This document shows positions 33,424 through 44,685 of a stretch of DNA of 64,000 nucleotides, piece after piece. The translations under genes and the position numbers were made by a program. Source of the DNA: Phytophthora quininea (taxonomy: Eukaryota > Oomycota > Peronosporomycetes > Peronosporales > Peronosporaceae); NCBI GenBank assembly GCA_011947345.1, contig JAAVTG010000670.1:124001-188000 (forward strand). The letters are read 5' to 3'. The notes beneath the pieces are model-generated. The model ran no database searches, was not told the origin of the DNA, and saw nothing but the letters and a program-made list of their open reading frames with translations. Numbering within the stretch: the stretch's first letter is position 1; every line of letters starts with the position of its first letter.

Positions 33424-34567
33424 GTCTTCGCCCTGTCGGCGACCCTTTCCACGTCGTTAGCATAGCATTGAACTCATTATGTTGCGATTGTGATACGTCG
33501 TGTCAACTGGACTAGTAGTCTTGCTTCTCTTCGTTCGTCTCGTTCTCTTCCTTCTTTTCCTCGTGGTCAGTTTCGTGTTGATATTGCGGATGCTCCGCCT
33601 TCGGACTCGGCAGTGGTGGCGTGCCGTGGTAGGGTGTGCTGAGGATGCGAATGCAGTCCTGTATATCGATGCACTCGGTGTTATTCGGGTCCAGAGTGCT
33701 GAGGATGTCGTCCACGTAGCAGCTCACTTCGTGCGGGTTGCTGTCTGGGATGTGGGCGTAGGCGTTTTCCAGGATGCGCTGCATCTTGGTGCGAAATACC
33801 ACCACGGGGATGTCCTCCTCGTTCGGGAATAAAGACTGCAGCAAGAGGCAAAGTTGGCCGAAGCTGTTGCTTGACTCAAAGACAACCATTACCACGTACG
33901 TGGAACGCATTCAAAAGGTCTTGTTCATCATGAGGAGGAGTGACTAGCATTCCGCACAGCACAATCCATTCCTGCAGATCGATGGCCTTGCTGCCTACAG
34001 GCCCAACACATGCCAACGGTCAAATACACACCATAATGACGAGACTCAAAGGCAGTTGACGAGCCGTCTGCGTCTGCTATCAGCAGATACTCGTCCAGCT
34101 CCTTGTCACTTGGCGTGATCCCCAGTAGTTGCAAGCCCTGCAAACAGACAAGAAATAGTGAGCATTTTACGGCCCCAACGAACTTTCCCACTCACGTCGT
34201 GCAGCTCAGACCGCAGCATGATTCCTGAGCTGTCCACTGGAAGTTAAGGGATTGTCAGCTGATGTAATTGCTGGAAACGAGCGACGAGAACGGACCGTCG
34301 ATCTGGCGGAAGATGTGCTGGAAGAGTTGACATCTTCGGGGGACAGCTGCTCCGAAATGTGCTCCATCTGCATGGTCTTCTCCGGATCCAGGTTCATCTT
34401 CCGCATGGCCACCTCGGCCAAGAGTCGAGAGCGCCGCAGGCGCGAGCCAGTGAGTCTCGCACGTCTACGACGCGAGTTGTTCATGGACGTCGACCGCAGG
34501 AAGCAAATGCAAAGCGACCCCACAGAGGTCCTGAAACGATCAAGGATTTCGACTCCAGGTCTACATC
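32999..34567 (+). repeat. Segmental duplication, copy B
   Basis: Matches 15931-17500 nearly base for base. Here the block is continuous with a larger bZIP pseudogene on the left and a bZIP gene on the right, so this is probably the source copy. Confidence 0.9.
33512..34484 (-). pseudogene. EF-hand protein, second copy with one-base deletion
   Basis: By offset from the intact copy, exons fall at 34484-34296, 34236-34196, 34137-34061, 33990-33900 and 33835-33512. Exon 1 has GGAAGAGTTG where the intact copy has GGAAGAAGTTG; this breaks the frame before the first EF-hand loop. All splice sites are kept. If the deletion is an assembly error, this would be a second functional gene. Confidence 0.75.
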
Positions 34568-34676
34568 ATCACTGTTGACACGTGAATCACCATCCCAACC
34601 CTCATCGTGCTGCCACTCCTCATGCTGGTGTGGCATTTCTGAATCTGACGAGGCCTTTGAACACATTAAAATTGCC

Positions 34677-35635
34677 ATGCGCAGCAGCGTGCTCTCCCCG
34701 CCCAACCACCGGAGTATGGCCGACGTCATTATCGGCGAAGTGGTGCCGCGCTATAACCCAGGAAATGGCCCACGCGAGGTGTCCACCAAATCACCACCAA
34801 CCGCGCGGAGTCAGCGCGCGAAGCAAACACGACAAGATCGAGCGCAGTCCGGTATCAAACCCCAAAACCTCCAGGCATCAGTTACCGCCCAGATCGGCAA
34901 GCATAAGTCGTGGACTGTCGCCGAGGTTGAAGCCAAAGACCGCGAGCGCTGTCGTCTGAATATGGCGCGGTACCGGGAACGACAGCGCAGCAAAATCCTC
35001 GCGCTCGAGACAAAAGTCCGCGAGCTGCAAGAAGAAGTCGCGGAACTCGAGCTGCAGAAGAAGCAGGCGGCGATAGGCGTCTCCACGAGAAGCACACCGT
35101 GGTGTGTCGCCGCGGAATATTTCCGCCTCTTTCGACATGGTTTCCAACCCCTACCAAGCCAGACAAGCCCCACGCGCAACTCGAATTTTTACGAGCTGTC
35201 ATGGCGCCGGACGTCATCTTTGGCCACCGGTGCGGCGTCGTGGCAATGACGGAGACTTGGACATTTGTCATGCAATGTTGCCAACATGTCGAGCTAAGTC
35301 TTGGACGCATTGAAAATGGCGTTGGCAGCTCTGTGACTGCGATCTCCTCAGCCGCCTTAACCTTCTCGGAACGCACATTGCAGTACGCGTTCCCGCATCT
35401 CTTAGTTGGCATGGAGCAGTCCACGCTCGCTGCAAAATTACTGGGCCAGAGACTTTGCGCTCAGGTGCGAATGGAATTTTACTGGGACGACGACAACTGC
35501 CGAGTCGAGAGGTTGGTCGTCGAAGTCGACATGATGACTGCTTTACTGGACTTGCTCGGGTCTTTGGAAGACGTCTCTCGCGTTTTGAAACATGATTTCT
35601 TCCAGACGTTCGCTCCTGCTCCTGAACTCAGCTAG
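34677..35635 (+). CDS. bZIP transcription factor, Cys variant, one frame change
   Basis: ATG 34677 shares its context (ATTGCCATGCGCAG) with the bZIP gene at 37998. The N-terminus has the LSPPNHRSMADVIIGEVV motif found in several paralogues. The basic region is CRLNMARYR, placing Cys where Asn is expected, and zipper leucines follow at +10, +17 and +24 from the last Arg. The frame changes by one base near 35150, at CCAACCCCTACC, and the C-terminal domain continues (FLRAVMAPDVIFGHRCG, CCQHVELSLGRIE, FYWDDDNCRV, DLLGSLEDVSRVL) to 35635. Cys variants of this kind are reported in Phytophthora. Divergent from the EF-hand copy. Confidence 0.8.
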
Positions 35636-36235
35636 ACTTTTTATCGGGTCACCGAGGGGTCTGGTCTCGGATCGGGTCCCGCTGTCTTGCATCTGTAAAC
35701 TAAGACCAGCCCACGCGTTTGTTTGCAGTTTGCGGCACGTGCTCAACGCAAAAATTGCATCCTGGTGACTGTCCTTTGAAGAATGTGCTGGTGAGAGAAC
35801 CAAACGCGTCCTTAGATACGTATGAACCAACATAGTGGCTTGTGCGTTTTTGGAGACCCCATGCTATGGATTTGAATCCGATGCGGCGGTTCCACAAGAT
35901 GTGGTGCATTTTCCTTCAGATGCTGCACTTGCACAGCCGAAATCGTGGCGAGACCGCTCGGTGACCCAATAAAAAGCTTCCCGAACTCATGAAAGAAGCC
36001 GAATCGGATACGTAGGTGAGTCTTGGCCTCGGGTTTGTGCACCCCTGACTGGAGCTGTAGCGCGTAAAATGAAGAAAGGTTGGATTGTAATTCATGTTTG
36101 CTGGCTACTGGATTTCCCTTCCTTTGCGACGTAGAAAGCAGCGACGACGACGCACGAAGTGCCTGGAAGGTATCGGACAGCGGCGGACACACATGGGAGC
36201 CATTGTATTGTCACTCTGGAACTGGTCGAGTTAGG
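35636..36235. other. Intergenic region between bZIP copies
   Basis: No gene recognised on either strand; short frames lack motifs. It probably holds the 3' end of one bZIP and the promoter of the next. Confidence 0.4.
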
Positions 36236-36239
36236 GAGA

Positions 36240-36730
36240 GATGCCATTCGGCATCCTTGGAAACTTCGTCCTCCCAACAGCGAGCGGGTGACTGAAAATG
36301 TCATCGGCGACGTGGTGCAGCGGCCACACTAATGAAACATGTCAAGTCCAACAGCACCGATAGCAGTTCCAGCCATGACATTTCAAGAAAACGAGGACTC
36401 ATCGACCCAGAATCCAACCCAAGGAGAATGAACGCCGTCAACATGGTTCGACACAGGAGAAAGTTACGCGAGAAAAGTGCCACTCGCGAGAAACAAACCG
36501 GCAGCTTGATAGCCGACATCCGGAAGCTGGAAGCTCAGAAACGACAACTAGCGACGGCCGTGACCGCGGGACAACTGCCCTGGTGTGTTGCAGTTGAATT
36601 CTTTCGGCTCTTTCGTTATGGCTACGTAGGTCGCGAGCAGTTCGAGTTTCTTCGGACTGTAATGGCCTCAGACATCGTACGCGGGCATCGCTGCGGGACT
36701 CACGCTCTGGTGAAGTTTTGGGAGTCGACA
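36240..36730 (+). pseudogene. Truncated bZIP retaining Asn, cut by a LINE fragment
   Basis: The N-terminal motif appears near 36255-36330 as RPPNSERVTENVIGDVVQR, in a different frame from the basic region. The latter starts downstream of 36332 and reads NAVNMVRHR, the only copy here that keeps Asn at the key position, though the following Arg is Ala. Zipper leucines are at +17 and +24, but the first heptad position is Arg. The C-terminal domain stops at ALVKFWES near 36730, where LINE sequence begins. Confidence 0.7.
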
Positions 36731-36734
36731 ATGT

Positions 36735-37330
36735 AGTGCTGTCCAGAGTGCTCGCTGCACCATCGCGCCTTGCCTTCCTGGTAGAATTAAATCATACCAT
36801 TCAAATTTGTGTTTGGCCATCGCGCAATGCCATTGAAACGGCGGAACACTGCTTCTATGCCTGTCGAAGCCTCGAGGCAATGTGGCAGACCTTATGGTCC
36901 CCATGGCGTAAAGCTTTTGTGGGGCCGCTACTCGTATTTCCATAATCATACGATGCCAGGAGATCATGGAGATCACAATGGAAAACATATGGCTATTATG
37001 GCAAGTCCACACAGCGGTTGTATTCCATGCTATCTGGCGTCTCCGAAACGATATTGCCTTCCGAGACGTACAAGTGGATCCTCCAAGTATCGATGGAGTG
37101 AAGAACTCGTTCAAGATCCATTGCCAATTCATGTATGACCACTCAAGAGATGTCCAGATACACAAGTCGGAACTTGTTTGAGTCTTATAAAGGTTGGAAT
37201 TTAACGAGCCTGCTGCACACGATCATCGGAAAGCAACCGCGTCTGCATTCCTAGCGAATGAGCCGCTTGCCGACCTCGATGTGCTTCCTTATAGTTTAGT
37301 CACTTACGAGAAATCCACATAACTAGGTAA
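36735..37330 (+). mobile_element. LINE 3' fragment
   Basis: Frames encode AIETAEHCFYACRSLEAMW and AIWRLRNDIAFRD, the zinc-binding C-terminal region of LINE ORF2 also seen in the element at 40.5-46.8 kb (ETLEHCFFSC, ATWRLRNDILFR). It ends near TAGGTAATCAAA, like other LINE 3' ends in the window. It is 5' truncated and lies inside the bZIP pseudogene. Confidence 0.75.
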
Positions 37331-37345
37331 TCAAATTCTATTCAA

Positions 37346-37955
37346 CTCGACAATACCAGGAAATTGGTAGTGACAGTGACCGACGGAGTCGTCACTCGGC
37401 AAGAAATTTTCATCGATCCGATAGTGTGGCCGCTCCAATCGGATCCTCGGCCATCACTCGATTATTCTACGCATATATGGAGGTGTTTGCCTTGAGTTGG
37501 AAAGTTCGAGAAAAGTAATGCCTCGACCACGTAAAGCCTTCGTGCTACAGATTTTGTGGTTGATCTAAAAGCCAATTTGCTGGCTCAGTGTTGCGCGGAT
37601 TTCGCATCAGCTTGATCTCGTCGGCAAACTTGAAAATTGAGACAAGGCGAGGATCACGATGGACATCGAATTAGGCGGCATGATGATGAAGACCAGGAGA
37701 TTACGGGGCACATCAGCCTCGCATGCTGGTAGCTAGAACAGGCTGGGCAGTTCTCTCATTAATATACCTTCGTTCTATAGCAGCAACCATCCGGATCTGT
37801 GCGAAACTCAGATAGACGTAATGCTGTTTATGAAGTGGAATAGAATTTGATTGCCTAGTTATGTGGATTTCTCGCGAGGGAATGCTGTTTATGAACCTGT
37901 CAACCGTCGAACAAAAGTCTACAGTAATCATCGACCGAGGCAAGCCGTGTTTCAG
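37346..37955. other. Unassigned region before bZIP
   Basis: No gene recognised. A nearly repeated phrase (ATGCTGTTTATGAA) occurs at about 37821 and 37882, suggesting a small local duplication. Confidence 0.35.
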
Positions 37956-37968
37956 TCATTTCCGAACC
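37956..37968 (+). promoter_or_regulatory. Initiator element of bZIP gene
   Basis: TCATTTCCGAACC, 30 bp upstream of ATG 37998. The same 13 bases precede the bZIP genes at 39150 and 63511. Confidence 0.6.
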
Positions 37969-37997
37969 AACCGCACATCGGTCAAACCGTCATTGCC

Positions 37998-38821
37998 ATG
38001 CGCAGTATCCCCGCTCCACCAACTAGCGAGATGCTGCGGCGTTCAGGTGACACAGATCCAGCTAACGACCAAACCTCCAACCCAGCGCATTTCCAAGTGG
38101 AGATGAACGAAGACTCGTGGGATTCGTTAGCTGTCGCAGTCCGCGAGCTTGAAGCCAAGCACCGCGAGCGTCGTCGACTGAAAATGGCTCGGTACAGGAA
38201 AAAGCAGCGCGACAAAACTCTCGCCTTGGAAATGGAGCTTCGCGAGTTACGACGAGAAATTCGCGGTCTCGAGCTCCAGAAACAGCAAGTCGTGATGGGG
38301 ATTCCTAGCGGGAAGTCTCCCTGGTGTGTGGTGGCCGACTACTTTCGCCTCTTCCGCTATGGTTACAAAGCTCCTGCAGAACAAGACCAACCCCACGAAC
38401 AACTCGATTTTTGAGAGCTGTCATGATACCGGATGTTATCTACGGCTCGCGATGCGGCATCCCAGCTCTGGTCGAGTGGTGGGGGCTCATTATGCGGTGC
38501 TGCCCAGATTTCGCGTTGCATCTTCGCCGGATTGAAATCAGGGCAGAAGATAGTGTGAGTGCGACTGCCACAACCACGTTCACAATCTCGAAAAATATGT
38601 TTCGAAGGACGACTTGGGCTGATGGCGGTGAATCAAAGCTGGTGGCGAGGTTACTCGGCCGAAGTATCCACGTCCGTAGTCATGTCGACTTTTACTGGGA
38701 CAATGAGACCGATCGGGTCAAGATCGTAGAGCTGAAGTACGACTTGGTGACTGCGCTGCTGGACTTGGTGCAGAATTTGGAAGACGTCTCTGGCGTCTTG
38801 AAGAAAGTGGTTGATGTAGTC
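37998..38821 (+). pseudogene. bZIP, Arg variant, one-base deletion
   Basis: Close paralogue of the intact gene at 18325-19149. It begins MRSIPAPPTSEML and has basic region RRLKMARYR and the same zipper. At the DF-LRAV junction this copy has five T where the intact gene has six, so the frame meets a TGA at 38412-38414. The remaining C-terminal domain is intact in the next frame to 38821. The deletion is in a T run, so a consensus error should be excluded before calling it dead. Confidence 0.8.
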
Positions 38822-39080
38822 TAGAGATCAGCTGGACAACTGGCTTAGGATGATGGCTTTCACGTAAAGCCATTCACTCACACTTGATCTCCGGTAGGCT
38901 ATTGCTCGCTACAGAGCGTAAATTACAAGCGTAGACCGCGTGAGAAAAGAGCTATTGATCCGTCATTCGTGCGTCGGCAGGCGACTAAGTAGGCAGTCAC
39001 TAGTACATGTAGCACCATCCTGAAGTGTATTATTTTTACCGTCGTCACCCGGACGGGTTTGTCCACCAAGCTTCGGTGTG

Positions 39081-39093
39081 TCATTTCCGAACC
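39081..39093 (+). promoter_or_regulatory. Initiator element of bZIP gene
   Basis: TCATTTCCGAACC lies 57 bp upstream of ATG 39150. It is part of a 5' region conserved with 63.4 kb. Confidence 0.6.
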
Positions 39094-39149
39094 AGCCTAC
39101 CACTGCCCAAGTCCAGCAGAGTGTGCTTTTGCCGGTCAGGTGCGAAGCG

Positions 39150-39953
39150 ATGCAGAATCCCGGCCCAAAATCTAGCGACGTCCTTGGAGGATATTTACGT
39201 TTCGATTCCCCGACCAAGAACCGAAGCTGGGACCAACACAGATCATCATCGTCTTCTGCTGCCAAGCGTCAAAATTCTCGGGCGAAAACCGCAGCCAGGA
39301 ATCGTGAACGCAGTCGAGTGTGCATGGCTCGGCTCAGGGAGAAACGGCGCAATAAAATCCTCGCTGACGAGCAAGCAGTCCGAAACTTACTCGACGAAAT
39401 CCGGACGCTTGAGCTGCAGAAGAGACAACTGGCCATGGGCGTGCCCACAAGAAATTCTCCGTGGTGCGTTGCGGCCGAGTACTTCCGACTCTTTCGCTTC
39501 GGCTATAAAGCTCCTGCCCAGCAGTATCAACACCACGTTCAGATCAATTTTCTGCGAGCTGTCATGGCGCCGGACGTCGTCTGTGGCTCTCGCTATGGCG
39601 TCGAGGCAATCGTCGCGTACTGGGAATTCATTATGCAGTGTTGCCCAGACTTTGAGATGGACCTTCGTCGGATTGAAAGCGGTGTCGATGGCTCTGTGAC
39701 TGCGATCTCCACTGCTGTCTTCACGGTTTCGAGACATACGTTGGAACACGCTGGTCCTCAAAGGGAAGACTCTGTTGCCAAGATGCTCGGGCAGAGACTG
39801 TACGTGGGCAACCACCTTGAATTCCATTGGGACGACGCCAACAATCGAGTCACGATGCTGGTCGTCAAACTCGACCTGGTGGCACCGTTGTTGGAGCTAC
39901 TCGGGAGTTTGGAAGACACATCTCGTGTGCTGACACACGCTGTAGCGCCGTGA
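39150..39953 (+). CDS. bZIP transcription factor, Ser variant, intact
   Basis: 267 residues from MQNPGPKSS. The basic region reads SRVCMARLR, so Ser takes the Asn position. The zipper has Asp at the first heptad position, then Leu at +17 and +24. Then comes SPWCVAAEYFRLFRFGYKAP and the full C-terminal domain (FLRAVMAPDVVCGSRYG, CCPDFEMDLRRIE, HWDDANNRV, LLELLGSLEDTSRVL). The N-terminal YPPN-type motif is not evident. A near-identical truncated copy is at the right edge of the window. It is uninterrupted and probably functional. Confidence 0.88.
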   Translation: MQNPGPKSSDVLGGYLRFDSPTKNRSWDQHRSSSSSAAKRQNSRAKTAARNRERSRVCMARLREKRRNKILADEQAVRNLLDEIRTLELQKRQLAMGVPTRNSPWCVAAEYFRLFRFGYKAPAQQYQHHVQINFLRAVMAPDVVCGSRYGVEAIVAYWEFIMQCCPDFEMDLRRIESGVDGSVTAISTAVFTVSRHTLEHAGPQREDSVAKMLGQRLYVGNHLEFHWDDANNRVTMLVVKLDLVAPLLELLGSLEDTSRVLTHAVAP

Positions 39954-40510
39954 AGTTTAACACAGCACGATAAATAACCGACTCTTAGTCCAGTTCCTCT
40001 TCGCTACCCTCCTCCTTTATCTCATGGTCAGCCTCGTTTGCATGAGGTTTACAATCAAAATCATTTCGAAAACGTTTGACAATGGAATTTCTCACTCACG
40101 TCGTGTACGCTTCGATCTGGTGGCTGGAAAAAGTTGTTATCGCTCGGGAAAAAGCGCCTGCAGGGTCTCCTCTAGATTCAAGCTTGTTGTCGGCGGAACG
40201 ATGATGGTTCGTTACCGACCTATTTTACCATGAACTCGCGGTTAGTAGTTTGCCGCCCTTGGGAGAAACCCCTCGGGGTTAGCAGTTAGTTCGGAATTCG
40301 CCATGGAATAGAGACCTCCCCATCTTGTCGTCACGCTGATACAGCATTTCCAGGTTTCCGAAGACTTTAAATTAAATTGTTGATAAATAATTTAAGGATA
40401 TCTCGTCTAAGCTACGTTATCTCGTAGCATCAGATCTATCGTTGAGGAATCCAAATGCTGTGTTGCTCTAGAGCAATTGCATTTGTGTCTTTGGCGGTTC
40501 AAAACCCAAT
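39954..40510. other. Region downstream of bZIP, left flank of LINE
   Basis: No gene recognised. It ends at the 17-bp target-site duplication of the LINE. Confidence 0.4.
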
Positions 40511-40527
40511 TGACGTATTATCAACAG
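40511..40527. repeat. LINE target-site duplication, left copy
   Basis: TGACGTATTATCAACAG matches 46802-46818 exactly and defines the limits of the LINE between them. Confidence 0.85.
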
Positions 40528-40603
40528 AAAGAAATATAAGTTGATTAACCAGTCGGATAAACCGTTTTGCTAGCTACAATCGTATACTACTTGGTCTTAC
40601 TAC

Positions 40604-43600
40604 TTAGTTTCGTGGAATCCAAACGTGACTTGCTGGTGGCGTGTTTCGTGGCGCAGGTGGGTCAAATCCTAACTTCTCCAGAACAGAGGTTACAATTTTG
40701 TCGTCAAATCCTAGTTCCGCTGAATGATGATTGATGTACTGACAGTGTCGTCGAAAAGAGGACGTCACATTTTGGACGCTTGGTACTTGAGCGGTAGTTT
40801 CGCGGAATAGTATATCGTTTCTCAACCTCCACGTAGCATGGAAAGCGATCGCAGTGTAAACCCGCCACAGTAGCAGGAAAACCTTTTGGTTCTGTCTCCA
40901 CTCCATGTTCAGGTCCCTTGGTTTAGGAAAAAGTAGCAATCGCCAATCCAACTCCGTCGCGAAAGCCTTATGCCATGGGGACCACAATGTCGTCCACATT
41001 TGTGTTAGAGCTGGACACGAGAAGAAGCAGTGCTCTAGTGTTTCCATCGCAGCGCATGACCGTCTCACACACTGTTGAATGGTAGGATTTAATGACTTGA
41101 GGAAGAACAGCCTGGATCCGACAATGAGGTCTCCAAAGAATAGCCTCAGCATCACATCATGGACAACAGGAACAAGAAACTGGCGGAGGGCTAGTACTTG
41201 TTGTAATGTAGAATGGATCTGCTGTTGTGGACAGCCAAGCACTTTCATGGGGTGTGGTTGCACGCATCTGTCAGACCGCAGCAGTTTGTCCCAGTCTGGA
41301 GATTTTAGATTTGGGAAGAAGCGAGATGTTTTTCCGACTGTCAGCCCAAATGTCGGTGGCATTGCACCTCGCGTTGCCACGCTTATTCCACCTGCCTCAG
41401 GGTGTGGCAACACCCGTTCAAATATCTGGGTTAGCTGTCGATAAAGCTGAGTGATATCTGTCAGTGCAATTCTGGACCCCAGGATTGGACGTAGCTCTGT
41501 AGACACCGTCCTGAAAAATATCGTGAGCGTTGGCCATCGATGGCAAGTATCTAGAAAATCTGCTAAACACCATTTTCCTTTTGAAGCAAGCTCTTTACAG
41601 AGGCGGCGGAACTTGATAGGTCCTGTACCAAGTGGTGCGCGATGAGGATCTTGTCTGCGCTGCACTTGGAAATTCGTCGCTGTATTCCACCATATTGGGC
41701 TGAATAATGAGTGTTGGAGTGTCTTCATTCTAGTGTATCGTAATGAGTACTTGCTTGGCCATTTTACGCGGCTCCAATCTTGCAATAGTTTACGCCACCA
41801 TAGCGGGAGCATTGTAGCTTTCCATCCAGGAGGTTCAGGGGATTTTGTAGCAAAACTCTCCCGACCACGGACGTACAAACTCCCCATATCGATGTCGTAG
41901 TAATTCTGCTATGGGTCTATACCACACTGTTTCCTTGTTTTCATTATGGCAAGCGAGGACTTTGACAAACTTTTGAAGGAAGAGAAAGCGTTGTCTCCGA
42001 ATACAGGACATAATCACTGGTACCCCAATTCCATCGTCTTGTCGTGCTTGTATGGCGAATGAAGTGGGGACGATGTTGATACCTCCTCGACTGTCTCCAA
42101 CGCGGTTGTAGAGTATGAAACTTTTCACAGCGCTTTGCCATCGTTTGATAAATCTAGTGGGAATGACTGTCGTCGTAGTAAAATACCATATCGTTGACAG
42201 TACAATAGCTTGGACAATTAGCCGTCTTCCGATGAGTGTTCGAGCTCGCCCTTTCCAAAGTTGAAGTCTTGTCATTAGCTTGTGATCTAATTGTTTGGCT
42301 AACTGGGTCGACGTATCAAGATTTCCAAATGGTAGACCAAGATACTTGACGGTGTCACCTTTCTTCAGCGACCGTAGTGGTTCAAGAATAGGAGGTTTTC
42401 GGCGATTATTGAGGCTCATTATTACGCTCTTGGAGTGGTTGAGTTTAGCTCCTGACCCCGCGCAGTAGCAGTCAACAAGCTGCAGTTCATTTTTGAGAGA
42501 AGAAGCATCATTGGCGAATAGCACTGTGTCGTCTGCGAAAAATGCTACTGGAATCGAGAGCGTGTCGTCAACTCGACACCAAACGCTCGTTTCTCTCGAA
42601 GCAAATTCCCCAGGGGTTCTAGTGATAGCGCAAAGAGAAAAGGTGAAAGTGGGTCGCCTTGTTTGACACCTCGGGATGGCTCCAACGCATCTTGCGCCCA
42701 GCCATTTATCATTAACGAACATTTTGACCCTTTGTATAGTAAGTGGATCCACGAGAGGAAGTGCTTTCCAAATCCTTGACGCTCCATCACTTTAAAAAGG
42801 TAATTTCGGTTAACTCGGTCGTATGCTTTCGCGAAGTCAAGGAAGGCTGCAACTCCTTGCCTGTGTCCGCAGGTCACCAAATGTTGGAGGTCACGTACTA
42901 ACATGACTTGTTGATGAATAGATCTTCCGGGGATAAATCCTTTCTGATCCGGGTGTACCAAAGAGGACATGAACGGCCTCAGCCTATCAGTCAGGACTCG
43001 CGATAGTATCTTTACTTCAACTGGGATCAGCGTTATTGGCCGGAAGTTTCCGGGGTCTGCTCGGTCTCCCTTTTGAACAACAGTGCAACTGACGAGAACC
43101 TTTGGTGTGGCAGCAGCTCGCCTCTCTCAAGTTGATAGCAGAATACGATCCGTAAAATATTTCCAAACAAGTCTGGGTCGATTTGATAGAAAGTAGATGT
43201 AAACCCATCTGGACCGGGAGCAGAGTGTTTTTCATCGATCGAATTGCTGCAGACAATTCCGTGCTTGATAGGTCTCTTTCGAGTCCATCTGCTGCTTCAG
43301 GAGTTAACGTCCTGTCGATCGAGTCTAGTAGACGGTGTTGCGCTGCTTCATCTGGTTGGTGATCATTCTTGCTGTATTTTGTGTCTCCGAAAATCTCACC
43401 CCAATGTTTTTGGAAGCCCTGCGTAATTTCTGCAGGATCTGTCGACACGGAGCCGTCTTCCCGTTTGATCGATTGAAAAGGTGTGTTACGTAATTCATAT
43501 CGCGGGGCTCGAAAAAGAAAGACGAGCTTTGTTCCGTTTCAGTAACAAGTTGCTCGAATCCAACTCCACGTTGAAACTCCGACCACTCCTCCTTGCACTC

Positions 43601-44684
43601 TTTATATCTTTGTTTGGCAAAGTATAAATCTAGAGTAGCGCTCACTATCATTTTCTAAGGCACTTGCAGCTGCACTCTCTTCCAAATGTTGGCGAGCCGC
43701 GACCAGCTCAGATGCTACACTTGACTTCAAGTCTCGTTGACATTTTTAAGATACGCCTTCATTCGTTGTTTCCAGGATTTCCACACAATACCTGGATTTG
43801 TCGATGTCTCCAAAATGCTTAGTAAATTTTGTGCCTCCTTCTGAATATCGGCTCGAAGTTCAGGGATGCGGAGCAGCCAATCCGACAGTCTCCAAAACCC
43901 TGGGCCGGTAGGGTGGTGCCAGGATGTAAGTTCAACATTATGAGCCTTGTGGTCACTTTCATCCCATGTTTCATACCCAGCATCTTGATAACATGTCGAT
44001 ATTAATGTGTCAGAAGCGAAAATATAATCTAATCGATTTCGTCGAGGTCGAGGTCCTGAAAACAGTTTCTCGTTTGGATGATGAAGGCGCCAAGCGTCTA
44101 CCACATTGAGCTCCACCAACCAGTCTCGTAGCGCAGGCACGTAGAGTCTGGACGTCGGTCAGCCATTAGTGAATCCACTTCTGGCTCAATTGCCAGATTA
44201 AAATCACCACATACAATATGAATCACGTCGTCGTCAAAACCCACAGGAAGGCGTTCAAACAGGGCTTTTCTTGATGCTGCGTCATTCGGTGCGTAAATGT
44301 TATGGATATAACATACTTGGTCCCCCAGGCGTAGCTTCACCAGTAAATACCGATTTGGGATGGTTTTAGAAGCAATTACACTTGCTGTCTCGACACCTGG
44401 GCAGGAGCCATGTACAATCGTTGCCACTCCACCACTTCTCGGGAAGGAGGTCGTTTTTGCAGCCCCGTTCTTGTCAGACATAAATACCCGACCGCTAAAA
44501 TGTTGATTCACCAGATAGCTGAATCTCTTGGCTTGATGTTGGTCTTTGAATCTAGTTTCTTGTATGCAGGAAAAAAATAGTGCTTGAGATGCGGTGAAAT
44601 GATGTTTTGCCCGCCATCTTTTACTCCATGCACATTCCATGTCAATATTTTACAGGACTGTCCGATATCTGGCGGTCCTGTCAT
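40604..44684 (-). pseudogene. LINE ORF2: endonuclease, reverse transcriptase, zinc-binding C-terminus
   Basis: In order from 44684: KILTWNVHGV, CIQETRF and CGDFNLA (endonuclease), RLDYIFAS and ESDHKAH (its C-terminal catalytic residues), a linker, then RT motifs GFIPGRSIHQQV, FLDFAKAYDRVNR, GVKQGDPLSPFLF and FFADDTVLF (near 42560), then KYLGLPFG. The last segment (41887-40604) ends with CCAAMETLEHCFFSC-like zinc-binding residues and a final WIPRN. There are at least five frame changes along ~1350 codons. All catalytic residues are legible, so the element died recently or the breaks are artefacts. Confidence 0.82.
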
Positions 44685-44685
44685 C

